64,000 nt of DNA from Bacillus carboniphilus (lineage in GTDB: Bacteria > Bacillota > Bacilli > Bacillales > JC228): assembly GCF_039522365.1 (NCBI RefSeq), contig NZ_BAAADJ010000064.1:124001-188000 (forward strand). Direction: 5' to 3'. The notes under the pieces are model-generated. The model searched no databases. It worked only from the letters and a program-made list of their open reading frames with translations, and was not told the origin of the DNA. A program made the translations under genes and the position numbers. Shown here in pieces: positions 36,027 through 44,257 of this stretch. Every line of letters begins with the position of its first letter. Position 1 is the first letter of the stretch.

Positions 36027-37049
36027 ATGAATCAACCTATATTAGCCATTGTGGTTCCTTGTTATAACGAGGAGGAAACGTTACCGAGAACGATTCGACA
36101 ATTACATGATTTAGTAGTCAGAATGATTCGTGAAAAAACCATTTGTAGTAAGAGTAAAATTCTATTTGTTGATGATGGAAGTACAGACGAAACTTGGACC
36201 TTGATTCATAAAGAAAGTTTACAAAACGACCACGTTCGTGGACTAAAACTAGCTCGCAATGTGGGTCATCAAAATGCCTTACTAGCTGGCCTATTCACTG
36301 CAAAAAAAGTTTCAGATTGTGTACTTTCAATAGATGCTGATCTCCAGGATGATATATCAGTTATTCCGGAATTTATTCAAAAGTTCAACGAAGGACATGA
36401 AATCGTCTATGGGGTAAGAAAGCGTCGGGATACGGACACTTTCTTTAAAAGGAAAACGGCTGAAACTTTTTATAAAATGATGAAAAAGATGGGAGTAGAT
36501 CTGATCTATAACCATGCTGATTTTCGATTGATGAGCAGGCGAGCTATTCAGGAGTTAGAACGATTTGATGAAGTGAACCTCTTTTTAAGAGGCATCGTTC
36601 CTTTGATCGGCTTTCAGTCTGCAGAGGTTTACTATGAACGAAAAAAGAGAATGGCTGGAGAAACGAAGTATCCACTGAAAAAAATGCTCGCCTTTGCTTT
36701 TGATGGAATCTCTTCTTTTTCAGTTACACCCATTCGATTTGTGCTTTTAATAGGTTTGGTTTCATTTTTTGTAAGTGTTCTATTTGGAACTTATTTTCTT
36801 CTTCTAAAAATGACAGGACATACTCAAACAGGATGGACATCCCTCATTACTTCGATATGGCTAATTGGAGGTCTCCAATTAATTGCCATCGGACTAATAG
36901 GCGAATATATTGGGAAAATTTACAAGGAGACTAAGCGACGACCGAAGTACATAGTGGATTTTGACCCGTTTATGTTCCATCCAAGTGGGAAAACAGCAGA
37001 TAAAGAGGAATATTCACTTGCATCAGGAAAGCTTACTGAAACCAACTAG
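36027..37049 (+). CDS. Glycosyltransferase family 2, GtrB/DPM1-like (YkoT-like)
   Basis: 340 aa. N-terminal GT-A domain with V-V-P-C-Y-N-E-E-E-T, D-D-G-S-T-D-E-T and the D-A-D-L-Q-D-D metal motif; two C-terminal membrane segments (about 232-258, 270-292). Such enzymes transfer glucose or another sugar from a nucleotide to undecaprenyl phosphate. Strong aaggaagtg site. It overlaps the gtrA-like gene by about 32 bp, the usual GtrB-GtrA pairing, and follows the DUF6044 gene by 29 bp. Confidence 0.9.
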   Translation: MNQPILAIVVPCYNEEETLPRTIRQLHDLVVRMIREKTICSKSKILFVDDGSTDETWTLIHKESLQNDHVRGLKLARNVGHQNALLAGLFTAKKVSDCVLSIDADLQDDISVIPEFIQKFNEGHEIVYGVRKRRDTDTFFKRKTAETFYKMMKKMGVDLIYNHADFRLMSRRAIQELERFDEVNLFLRGIVPLIGFQSAEVYYERKKRMAGETKYPLKKMLAFAFDGISSFSVTPIRFVLLIGLVSFFVSVLFGTYFLLLKMTGHTQTGWTSLITSIWLIGGLQLIAIGLIGEYIGKIYKETKRRPKYIVDFDPFMFHPSGKTADKEEYSLASGKLTETN

Positions 37050-37452
37050 CACATTTATAAGGTTCCTATTAGTTGGTGGAATCAATACTTTAGTCGGGCT
37101 ATGTACAATGTTAATCCTTTTAAATTTGATAGGGTGGACATACTGGACTTCAACCTTTGTGGGTAACACTGTAGGTGCAATCGTAAGTTACTTTTTAAAC
37201 CGTAGTTTTACTTTTAAAGCAGAAGTCTCTTATCGAAGAGGAATACCCAAGTTTGTAGTGATTGTATTCATCTGTTACTTTATAGCCTATACATTAAGTG
37301 AGTATATGGCTAACCATATTGCAGCAGCTATTCCAGTTCCAATTGAGACTGAAACGCTCGCCATTTTATTAGGAACGTGCATGTACACACTGTTAAATTA
37401 TATGGGTCAAAAATATATTGTTTTCTCGCAAAAGCCTCTCTTTAGAGTATAA
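37018..37452 (+). CDS. GtrA family membrane protein (flippase-like)
   Basis: About 144 aa with four transmembrane helices (L-L-V-G-G-I-N-T-L-V-G opens the first), the GtrA fold thought to flip undecaprenyl-phosphate-linked sugars. Start taken as TTG 37018, with aagagga at 37003-37009; the frame is open further upstream inside the GT2 gene, so the exact start is uncertain. Conserved N-R-S-F-T-F-K after helix 2. Ends in a terminator at 37433. Confidence 0.85.
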   Translation: MHQESLLKPTSTFIRFLLVGGINTLVGLCTMLILLNLIGWTYWTSTFVGNTVGAIVSYFLNRSFTFKAEVSYRRGIPKFVVIVFICYFIAYTLSEYMANHIAAAIPVPIETETLAILLGTCMYTLLNYMGQKYIVFSQKPLFRV

Positions 37453-37467
37453 AGAGTGGCTTTTTTC
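37433..37467 (+). terminator. Terminator of DUF6044-GT2-gtrA group
   Basis: Stem AGCCTCTCTTTA (37433-37444) / TAAAGAGTGGCT (37450-37461), one mismatch, then T-run; it spans the stop codon. Confidence 0.85.
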
Positions 37468-37497
37468 TATGAGTTATCAGATAGGAAGGAATTGATT

Positions 37498-37526
37498 GTA
37501 TAAAAATACCTGAAATGGAAAAAATG
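37498..37526 (+). promoter_or_regulatory. Candidate sigma-F promoter of dacF
   Basis: GTATA (37498-37502), 14-bp spacer, GGAAAAAATG (37517-37526), which fits the sigma-F -10 pattern GGnnAnAnTR fully. B. subtilis dacF is transcribed in the forespore. The leader to 37651 also holds two inverted repeats (37554-37568 and 37570-37594). Confidence 0.45.
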
Positions 37527-37650
37527 GAATTTAGGCATTTTATTAGTTCTATTCTTGCATTATGCAAGCTCCTCGATAGGTAAGTTTACCGAGGATAGCA
37601 TCAAATTTTAGCAATTCTTATCAAATGTAAATTAAATGGAGGGTATACAG

Positions 37651-38820
37651 ATGAAACGTTGGTTATCTTTTGTATTAGGCAGCTTATTAGTTTTCAGTAC
37701 CATTTCACCAGTTGCAGCCAATGAGGAGAGAAAAAATGACCTCGGGTTGGCGGAAAAAGCTAAGTCCGCTATTTTGATTGAAAGAGATACTGGAACCGTT
37801 CTTTATGAGAAGAACTCAAATGAGAAACTTCCTCCTGCAAGTATGACAAAAGTAATGACTATGCTTTTAATTATGGAAGCATTGGATTCCGGAAAAATAA
37901 CGATGGATGAAAAAGTTCGCACAAGTGAACATGCAGCTTCTATGGGTGGTTCACAAATTTTCCTTGAACCAGGGGAAGAAATGACAGTTAAGGAGATGCT
38001 TCAAGGGATTGCGATTGGTTCAGGGAATGATGCTTCCGTAGCAATGGCCGAACATATTGCTGGTTCTGAAGAAGAATTCGTAAAAATGATGAACGATAAG
38101 ACAAAGGAATTAGGGCTTAAAAACACCAATTTCCAAAACCCAACAGGTCTTCCCGCTCAAGATCACTATTCATCCGCTTCTGATATGGCCGTTATGGCAA
38201 AGGAGCTTCTAAAGTATGAAACGATAACTGATTTCACTGGATTATATGAAGCTTATCTACGGGAAAATACAGACAAAAAATTCTGGTTGGTTAATACCAA
38301 TCGCTTAGTTAAGTTTTATGACGGTGTTGATGGATTAAAAACAGGTTTTACACATGAAGCTAAGTATTGCTTAACAGCAACGGCAAAGAAAGATGGGATG
38401 AGAGTCATTGCGGTCGTTTTTGGTGCACCGACTCCAAAAGACAGAAATGCTCAAATTTCTAAAATGTTAGATTATGCCTTTGCCAAATATAAAACTCACC
38501 CAATGTATGATAAGGACTCGGTTATTGCTAAAGCTACAGTGTCAAAAGGTCAAAACAATAAAGTAGAAGTAGTAACAAGTGAGAGTATCTCCCTATTAAC
38601 GCAAAAAGGGGAGAAAATAGATGATGTTGAAAAGAAAATAACTATAAATGATAAAATTCAAGCCCCATTAAAGAAGGGTGACAAAGTTGGTCACTTAAGG
38701 CTAGTTAAAAACGGTAAGGTCCTTGTAGATAGTCCGTTAGTGGTAAAAGAGGATGTAGACAAAGCAAGCTGGTGGACACTATATAAGCGGACTTTTGGAG
38801 CTTTTGCCAAGTTAAACTAG
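37651..38820 (+). CDS. dacF: D-alanyl-D-alanine carboxypeptidase DacF
   Basis: 389-aa low-molecular-weight penicillin-binding protein. Start ATG 37651 with ggaggg at 37638; the ATG at 37636 merely contains that site. Signal peptide about 1-23. Active-site triad S-M-T-K (in A-S-M-T-K-V), S-G-N (G-S-G-N-D-A) and K-T-G (L-K-T-G-F-T); C-terminal PBP5-like beta domain. Adjacent to spoIIA as in B. subtilis, where DacF trims spore cortex peptides from the forespore side. Confidence 0.92.
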   Translation: MKRWLSFVLGSLLVFSTISPVAANEERKNDLGLAEKAKSAILIERDTGTVLYEKNSNEKLPPASMTKVMTMLLIMEALDSGKITMDEKVRTSEHAASMGGSQIFLEPGEEMTVKEMLQGIAIGSGNDASVAMAEHIAGSEEEFVKMMNDKTKELGLKNTNFQNPTGLPAQDHYSSASDMAVMAKELLKYETITDFTGLYEAYLRENTDKKFWLVNTNRLVKFYDGVDGLKTGFTHEAKYCLTATAKKDGMRVIAVVFGAPTPKDRNAQISKMLDYAFAKYKTHPMYDKDSVIAKATVSKGQNNKVEVVTSESISLLTQKGEKIDDVEKKITINDKIQAPLKKGDKVGHLRLVKNGKVLVDSPLVVKEDVDKASWWTLYKRTFGAFAKLN

Positions 38821-38837
38821 TGTCAAAAAATAGCGTA

Positions 38838-38878
38838 TTCCTTCGAATTACCACTAGTTTTGTCTAGTAGAAGGAATT
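38838..38878. other. Inverted repeat between dacF and spoIIAA
   Basis: ATTCCTTC (about 38838-38845) pairs with GAAGGAAT (38870-38877), with inner cactag/ctagtg-like pairing. It may be a weak dacF terminator without T-run. Its right arm is also the -35 box proposed for spoIIA. Confidence 0.45.
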
Positions 38879-38899
38879 TGCGATATAAAAGGAGAAATG
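38870..38899 (+). promoter_or_regulatory. Candidate sigma-H promoter of spoIIA
   Basis: GAAGGAATT (38870-38878) fits the sigma-H -35 pattern RnAGGAwww completely; after 12 bp GGAGAAATG (38891-38899) approximates RnnGAATww. B. subtilis spoIIA is sigma-H dependent. Confidence 0.5.
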
Positions 38900-38933
38900 A
38901 CTCACTATAACCTCATAGAAGGAGGAATTTAGT

Positions 38934-39284
38934 TTGAGTCTATCCATTCAATTAGAAGTTGTTGAAGAAGTCCTATGTATCCGATTAAGTGGTGAGCTAG
39001 ATCACCATACTGCAGAACAGTTAAGAGATGAGACAACTAGAGCCATTGAAAAGTATGGAACCCGCCATATCGTTCTCAACCTACAAGATTTATCCTTTAT
39101 GGATAGTTCAGGTTTAGGGGTTATCTTAGGACGGTACAAACAAATAAAACAAATGCACGGCGAAATGGTTGTATGCGCTATTTCCCCAGCAGTGAAAAGA
39201 TTGTTTGATATGTCTGGATTATTTAAAATAATAAGACAGGAAGCAAACGAAGCTTTTGCACTACAAAATCTGGGGGTGGCGTAA
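38934..39284 (+). CDS. spoIIAA: Anti-sigma-F factor antagonist SpoIIAA
   Basis: 116-aa STAS-domain protein. TTG start at 38934 with ggagga at 38921. The phosphorylated serine lies in F-M-D-S-S-G-L-G. Unphosphorylated SpoIIAA binds SpoIIAB and frees sigma-F in the forespore. First gene of the spoIIAA-spoIIAB-sigF operon, 1 bp before spoIIAB. Confidence 0.96.
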   Translation: MSLSIQLEVVEEVLCIRLSGELDHHTAEQLRDETTRAIEKYGTRHIVLNLQDLSFMDSSGLGVILGRYKQIKQMHGEMVVCAISPAVKRLFDMSGLFKIIRQEANEAFALQNLGVA

Positions 39285-39285
39285 T

Positions 39286-39726
39286 ATGAAAAACGAAATG
39301 CATATTCAATTCAGTGCTCTAAGTCAGAACGAATCGTTCGCACGTGTGACAGTTGCTGCTTTCATAGCTCAGTTGGATCCTACAATGGATGAATTGACAG
39401 AAATTAAAACAGTAGTATCAGAAGCTGTTACGAATGCAATTATTCACGGATATGAAAACGTTCCGGATGGTCTGGTTTACATATCCGTTACGATTGAAGA
39501 TGAATCTTGTGAGATAACGGTTCGTGATGAAGGGGTCGGTATTCAAGACATCAATGAAGCAAGACAACCATTGTATACGACCAAACCTGAACTTGAACGC
39601 TCTGGAATGGGCTTTACCATTATGGAGAACTTCATGGATGAGATTGGAATTGAGTCAGGGTCAGGAGAAGGGACGACCATTCGCATGAAAAAGCATTTTG
39701 CTAAAAGCAAAGCGCTGTGCAATTAA
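39286..39726 (+). CDS. spoIIAB: Anti-sigma-F factor / kinase SpoIIAB
   Basis: 146 aa; GHKL (Bergerat) ATPase fold with N box [11 protein letters not shown]1 box R-D-E-G-V-G-I and G2 box [10 protein letters not shown]. It holds sigma-F inactive and phosphorylates SpoIIAA. The start M-K-N-E-M-H is nearly identical to B. subtilis, deciding ATG 39286; the upstream frame lies in spoIIAA. 12 bp before sigF. Confidence 0.97.
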   Translation: MKNEMHIQFSALSQNESFARVTVAAFIAQLDPTMDELTEIKTVVSEAVTNAIIHGYENVPDGLVYISVTIEDESCEITVRDEGVGIQDINEARQPLYTTKPELERSGMGFTIMENFMDEIGIESGSGEGTTIRMKKHFAKSKALCN

Positions 39727-39738
39727 GGAGTCTTGCTT

Positions 39739-40497
39739 ATGGATGTGGAGGTAAAGAACGAAACAACCCAAAGCTATTTAAAAGACCATGAAGTCAAAGA
39801 GTTGATTTTTAAAGCCCAAAATGGAGAACAAGAAGCTAGAGACACCATTGTACAGAAGAATATGCGTCTTGTATGGTCGGTTGTTCAGCGTTTCTTGAAT
39901 CGTGGTTATGAACCAGATGATTTATTTCAAATTGGTTGTATTGGATTATTAAAATCCGTTGATAAATTTGATTTATCCTACGATGTCAAATTCTCCACTT
40001 ACGCTGTTCCCATGATTATTGGGGAAATACAGCGCTTTATAAGAGATGATGGAACTGTAAAGGTAAGTCGTTCTCTAAAAGAGTTGGGCAATAAAATAAG
40101 AAGGGCAAAAGATGAGTTATCAAAAACCAACGGGAGAATCCCTACGGTTAATGAGATTGCCGAATACCTAGATATTTCGGTTGAAGAAATCATCATGGCT
40201 CAAGAAGCCAGCCGATCTCCATCCTCCATACATGAAACGGTATATGAAAACGATGGTGATCCGATTACACTTCTCGATCAAATTGCAGATCAAGAGGAAA
40301 ACAAATGGTTTGATAAAATCGCACTAAAAGAGGCGATTAGAGACCTAGACGAACGAGAAAGGTTAATTGTGTATTTAAGGTATTTTAAAGATCAAACTCA
40401 ATCTGAGGTAGCAGGTCGACTTGGAATTTCCCAGGTTCAAGTGTCTAGATTAGAAAAGAAAATCCTACAGCAAATGAAAGATCGAATGAACGAATAA
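39739..40497 (+). CDS. sigF: Forespore sigma factor F
   Basis: 252-aa sigma-70 family protein, first forespore-specific sigma factor. ATG 39739 (M-D-V-E-V-K, aaggag at 39725) preferred over TTG 39733. Region 2 includes D-L-F-Q-I-G-C-I-G-L-L-K-S-V-D-K-F-D; region 3 S-R-S-L-K-E-L-G-N-K-I; region 4 HTH S-E-V-A-G-R-L-G-I-S-Q-V-Q-V-S-R-L-E-K. Almost collinear with B. subtilis SigF. Ends within a perfect terminator stem. Confidence 0.97.
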   Translation: MDVEVKNETTQSYLKDHEVKELIFKAQNGEQEARDTIVQKNMRLVWSVVQRFLNRGYEPDDLFQIGCIGLLKSVDKFDLSYDVKFSTYAVPMIIGEIQRFIRDDGTVKVSRSLKELGNKIRRAKDELSKTNGRIPTVNEIAEYLDISVEEIIMAQEASRSPSSIHETVYENDGDPITLLDQIADQEENKWFDKIALKEAIRDLDERERLIVYLRYFKDQTQSEVAGRLGISQVQVSRLEKKILQQMKDRMNE

Positions 40498-40517
40498 TGT
40501 TCATTCGATTTTTTTTA
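40481..40517 (+). terminator. Terminator of spoIIA operon
   Basis: Perfect 11-bp stem ATCGAATGAAC (40481-40491) / GTTCATTCGAT (40499-40509), then T-run; the left arm encodes the last SigF codons. It separates sigF from spoVA transcription. Confidence 0.92.
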
Positions 40518-40669
40518 TGGATTGTTTATTAATTTGCGTTGTTTTTATTGAAAATTTAGTTAGTAGGGGTAGAAGGTGTTAGAAAAGAGGATATTGACGA
40601 TGTTTTAGTCATTTATAAAACAGTTTAACAGGTGAACGTGTTATTTTTCTTAGTAGATGTGGGTTGTTT

Positions 40670-40836
40670 GTGCGAAAAATTAGATTTGAGTGCGATAAAA
40701 CGAATTTGTGTGCGAATAAGTTATTTTGGGTGCGAAAAACTTGTTTTGAGTGCAAAAAAGGGTTTGAGTGCGAAATATAAGCGCTTATGTGCAAAAAATA
40801 AGGTATTGAGTGCGAAAACTTCAATTTGAGTGCGGC
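40670..40836. repeat. 20-bp-period tandem repeat array between sigF and spoVAA
   Basis: GTGCG/GTGCA recurs at 40670, 40690, 40710, 40730, 40750, 40769, 40789, 40810 and 40830: nine copies at a 19-21 bp period. The fullest unit is close to ttttgagtgcgaaaaactt. Between the sigF terminator and the spoVA promoter (482-bp gap 40498-40979) I see nothing else. Frames on both strands through it are translated repeat, not genes. Confidence 0.85.
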
Positions 40837-40911
40837 AACAACTACCAATCAACCACCCACAACCCACACACCACAACTGTATCTCTTATTACAGTTTCTA
40901 TTTATTGGACA

Positions 40912-40941
40912 TCATGAAAATACATTACTTCAACCATACTA
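40912..40941 (+). promoter_or_regulatory. Candidate sigma-G promoter of spoVA
   Basis: TCATG (40912-40916), 18-bp spacer, CATACTA (40935-40941); the -10 is the sigma-G consensus type. spoVA is a forespore sigma-G operon in B. subtilis. The start codon is 38 bp downstream. Confidence 0.6.
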
Positions 40942-40979
40942 TACGATATAACGACATTTTATGGGGGATGTGAAAAGGG

Positions 40980-41600
40980 ATGGAAAATTCGATTTACATA
41001 CGCCTAAGACATCGTTTACAAGTACGTCCCGAAGAGGTTGTGAAGGTTGAAGATATAGCACAAGTTATTGGGCCTGAATCCTTCCTTAATCAAATAAAGC
41101 AGGTAGAAGTTTATCGAATTACAAGAGAAGATAATACAATTGTAATTGTTGATGTCATGAAAGTTATACAGAGAATCTTTAAATTCTTTCCGTCTCTTGA
41201 TATACAAGCCATTGGACCTACTCAAACAATTGTAGAGGTTGTTTATCAAAAAAAAAGAGTATCGACCCCATTATTTATCCTAGTCTGGTTTCTTCTATTT
41301 GTAGGGGCTGCCTTAACCATCATGAATTTTCATGAAGATGTAAGCATGCAAATCGTCCAGCAGCACTTATTTATGATGATTACGGGAAAAGAAGTTCAAA
41401 AACCTCTTCTTTTTCAGATTCCTTATTCTTTTGGTTTGGGTATAGGCATGATCTTATTTTTTAACCATTTGTTTAAAAAGCGAATAAACGAAGAGCCAAG
41501 CCCACTTGAGGTTGAAATGTTTAACTATCAGCAAGACTTAGATCGCTATGTTTCTTTAAATGAGAATAAGGAGAGTATGAAGCATCTTGATGACCATTAA
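40980..41600 (+). CDS. spoVAA: Stage V sporulation protein AA
   Basis: 206 aa. Soluble N-terminal half (about 1-95, starting S-I-Y-I-R-L-R-H-R) followed by two membrane segments (about 98-120, 137-160). Part of the SpoVA machinery that moves dipicolinic acid across the spore inner membrane. ATG with gggggatgtgaaaagg upstream. Overlaps spoVAB by 11 bp. Confidence 0.92.
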   Translation: MENSIYIRLRHRLQVRPEEVVKVEDIAQVIGPESFLNQIKQVEVYRITREDNTIVIVDVMKVIQRIFKFFPSLDIQAIGPTQTIVEVVYQKKRVSTPLFILVWFLLFVGAALTIMNFHEDVSMQIVQQHLFMMITGKEVQKPLLFQIPYSFGLGIGMILFFNHLFKKRINEEPSPLEVEMFNYQQDLDRYVSLNENKESMKHLDDH

Positions 41601-42012
41601 GATTCTACTAGTAATCTTTATCGGTTTTGCTGGTGGTTTAGCAGTTGGATCAGGTTTCGTTGCTTTTTTAACTGTACTCGGGATTATACCGAGGTTAACC
41701 CAATTATCCAAAACGATGAAATATATTCAACGATATGAATGGGCAGTTATTTTGGGAGCAGTCATTTCAAGTTGGCTTAGCTTACAAGAGGTGACTTTTC
41801 ACTTTTTCTCGATTATCGCAATTCCCATTGGTCTAGCGAGTGGTGTTTTTGTAGGTCTACTAGCTGCTGCTCTCACAGAAGTTCTCAATGTATTACCGAT
41901 TTTGGCGAAGAGAATTGGAATCGACGAAAAAATTATCATTCTACTGATGGCTATCGTTTTAGGAAAAATATCCGGCTCCTTATTCCATTGGATTGTATTT
42001 GTAGACATGTAA
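41590..42012 (+). CDS. spoVAB: Stage V sporulation protein AB
   Basis: 140-aa membrane protein with four hydrophobic helices. The [22 protein letters not shown] stretch is strongly conserved in SpoVAB. ATG 41590 follows an in-frame TTG. It ends 19 bp before spoVAEA, where spoVAC would be expected in B. subtilis. Confidence 0.92.
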   Translation: MTIKILLVIFIGFAGGLAVGSGFVAFLTVLGIIPRLTQLSKTMKYIQRYEWAVILGAVISSWLSLQEVTFHFFSIIAIPIGLASGVFVGLLAAALTEVLNVLPILAKRIGIDEKIIILLMAIVLGKISGSLFHWIVFVDM

Positions 42013-42031
42013 TCGAAAGGAGGACCATTGT

Positions 42032-42604
42032 TTGATAAAACCTAAAGCAGTGATATTAGTTACAGATGGAGATGAATATGCAAAAAAGGCTATTGAATCA
42101 GTTTCGCAGTCTGTGGGCGGAAGGTGTATTTCCATGTCAAGTGGGAATCCAAGTATACTTTCAGGTTCACAATTAGTTCAGCTTATTCAAATGGCACCTT
42201 CAGAACCTGTATTTGTCATGTTTGATGATAGTGGCTACGTTGGAGAAGGTGCGGGAGAAACAGCCTTACGGTATGTTGCAAACCATCCTAGTATCCGGAT
42301 TTTAGGTGTTATTGCAGTTGCTTCTAAAACAAAACAGGCAGAGTGGACAAAAGTTGATGTTTGTATTGACCGTGATGGTGAGCTTACTGCCAATGGTGTA
42401 GATAAATTTGGAATACCTGAATATGAAACGGGAAGAATTAATGGTGATACTGTTTACTGTCTGGATTCAATACATGCTCCTATTGTAGTCGGGATTGGTG
42501 ACATTGGAAAAATGTCAGGTAAAGATTCTTATAAAATTGGCGCACCTATCACAAAGAAAGCAGTTGACATCATACTAGAAAGGAGCGGTTTCAATGGCCT
42601 CTGA
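42032..42604 (+). CDS. spoVAEA: Stage V sporulation protein AE, soluble paralogue SpoVAEA
   Basis: 190 aa from TTG 42032 (aaggagga at 42016). Begins [12 protein letters not shown] and contains V-F-V-M-F-D-D-S-G and [10 protein letters not shown], typical of SpoVAEA. No membrane segment; in B. subtilis it acts in the spore with SpoVAF. Overlaps spoVAF by 11 bp. In B. subtilis the genes spoVAC, spoVAD and spoVAEB stand between spoVAB and this gene; here they are missing. Confidence 0.88.
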   Translation: MIKPKAVILVTDGDEYAKKAIESVSQSVGGRCISMSSGNPSILSGSQLVQLIQMAPSEPVFVMFDDSGYVGEGAGETALRYVANHPSIRILGVIAVASKTKQAEWTKVDVCIDRDGELTANGVDKFGIPEYETGRINGDTVYCLDSIHAPIVVGIGDIGKMSGKDSYKIGAPITKKAVDIILERSGFNGL

Positions 42605-44060
42605 TAAGAAAACACCTATTAGTGAAAAGCTGCAAGAAGTCGAACTCTATATGAAAGATCGTGTCGGCCTTGGAACAAGCTTTGATTTTGGGGTTCGGAA
42701 AGTAAAGATTCTAAAAAAAGATGTTCATATTTACTATGTAAATGGTCTATGTGATTCAGCCTATATTTTAGAAATTATGGACCAGCTTGTAGAGATTAAC
42801 GATCATGAGAAAGCATCTACAAACGTATATGATGTCATCCATAACAGGATCGTCCATCAATCAGTGGAACCTGTAAATACGATGCAAGACCTTGTAGACC
42901 AGGTTCTATCTGGGTTAATTGGTATAGTGGTTGAGGGTACAGAAAAGGCTCTCATTGTTGATGTAAGAAGTTATCCAGGAAGACAACCTCAGGAACCAGA
43001 TACAGAAAAGGTAGTGAGAGGGTCAAGGGATGGTTTTGTAGAAAATATTATTGTGAACACAGCATTAACTAGAAGAAGAATTCGCGATGAAGGGCTCCGC
43101 TTTGAAATGATTAAGGTGGGAGAACGTTCTAAAATGGACGTTTCCATTGCATACATTAAAGATATAGCAAACCCTGATTTAATTGAAGTATTGAGAAAAG
43201 AACTCGAACAAATTGAGATTGATGGTACAACGATGGCAGATAAAGCTATTGAGGAGTTTATTGTAAAACAAGGGTACAACCCTTACCCGCTTGTAAGATA
43301 TACAGAGCGTGCAGATGTAGCAGCAACACATTTGCTTGAGGGGCATGTACTCATATATACAGATACTTCTCCAAGTGTAATCATTACGCCAACTACATAT
43401 TTTCACCATGTACAGCATGCGGAAGAATATAGACAATCGGCAGCTGTTGGTACCTTTGTCAGATGGGTACGTTTTATAGGAATTTTTACGTCAATCATAT
43501 TACTTCCTTTGTGGTTTTTGTTTGTATTAGAACCCAACCTATTACCCGATGCACTTTCATTTATAGGTCCGAATGAACAAAGTAACATTCCATTGGTACT
43601 TCAACTATTTATTGCAGACTTAGGGATTGAGTTTTTAAGGATTGCTGCCATTCATACTCCGACCCCTTTATCAACGGCAATGGGTTTAATCGCTGCTGTT
43701 ATGATAGGTGATATCGCGATACAAGTTGGGATTTTTGTTCCTGAAACCATTCTCTACGTTGCAGTGTCAGCAGTTGGAACATTTGCGACACCTAGTTATG
43801 AGCTAAGTGTTGCTAATAAATTGGTAAGATTAGCATTGCTAGTAGCTGTTTCATTATTTGGAACTTATGGATTTATCATTGGTTTAACTATTCTGTTAAT
43901 CTTATTAACAGGAATTCGTTCATTAAATACACCTTATCTTTGGCCAGTACTCCCCTTTAACCCTGGTGCGTTCATGCAAATTATTCTTAGAAGATCAGTC
44001 CCAGGTTCTAAAATCAGACCGAGTATTGTTCATACTAGAAATAAGTATAAACAACGATAA
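42594..44060 (+). CDS. spoVAF: Stage V sporulation protein AF
   Basis: 488-aa homologue of GerA-type germinant receptor A subunits. Large N-terminal soluble domain (about 1-285; [15 protein letters not shown]) and a membrane domain with about five helices (290-460) ending P-F-N-P-G-A-F. SpoVAF helps germination signalling and DPA release. ATG with gaaaggagcgg upstream. Last gene of the reduced spoVA operon. Confidence 0.93.
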   Translation: MASDKKTPISEKLQEVELYMKDRVGLGTSFDFGVRKVKILKKDVHIYYVNGLCDSAYILEIMDQLVEINDHEKASTNVYDVIHNRIVHQSVEPVNTMQDLVDQVLSGLIGIVVEGTEKALIVDVRSYPGRQPQEPDTEKVVRGSRDGFVENIIVNTALTRRRIRDEGLRFEMIKVGERSKMDVSIAYIKDIANPDLIEVLRKELEQIEIDGTTMADKAIEEFIVKQGYNPYPLVRYTERADVAATHLLEGHVLIYTDTSPSVIITPTTYFHHVQHAEEYRQSAAVGTFVRWVRFIGIFTSIILLPLWFLFVLEPNLLPDALSFIGPNEQSNIPLVLQLFIADLGIEFLRIAAIHTPTPLSTAMGLIAAVMIGDIAIQVGIFVPETILYVAVSAVGTFATPSYELSVANKLVRLALLVAVSLFGTYGFIIGLTILLILLTGIRSLNTPYLWPVLPFNPGAFMQIILRRSVPGSKIRPSIVHTRNKYKQR

Positions 44061-44075
44061 TAAAGGTTCCGATAC

Positions 44076-44116
44076 AGGACAGTCTCCATACAATAAAAAG
44101 GAGGCTGTCCTTTTTA
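44076..44116 (+). terminator. Terminator of spoVA operon
   Basis: Stem AGGACAGTCTCC (44076-44087) / GGAGGCTGTCCT (44100-44111) with one mismatch, then T-run. Confidence 0.9.
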
Positions 44117-44169
44117 ATTATTGGTTTATTTTCCCATTTGATCTAATAAGAAATTGGAGCATATGTTCG

Positions 44170-44198
44170 TTGCGAGCCAATGTGAGGTATGGTAAAGT
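44170..44198 (+). promoter_or_regulatory. Candidate lysA promoter
   Basis: TTGCGA (44170-44175), 17-bp spacer, TAAAGT (44193-44198), about 60 bp before the start. No lysine riboswitch (L box) is visible in the 146-bp leader region. Confidence 0.45.
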
Positions 44199-44257
44199 TA
44201 GTTTAATTGAATAAAGGGATAAAGAATAAGTCGATGGAAGTGATACGGGGAATGAAC

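Noticed and set aside
40609-40848. Frames on both strands over the 20-bp array
   Set aside because: Both are translations of the repeat with no start signals.
44119-44257. Lysine riboswitch before lysA
   Set aside because: The gap is too short and none of the L-box conserved blocks is present.
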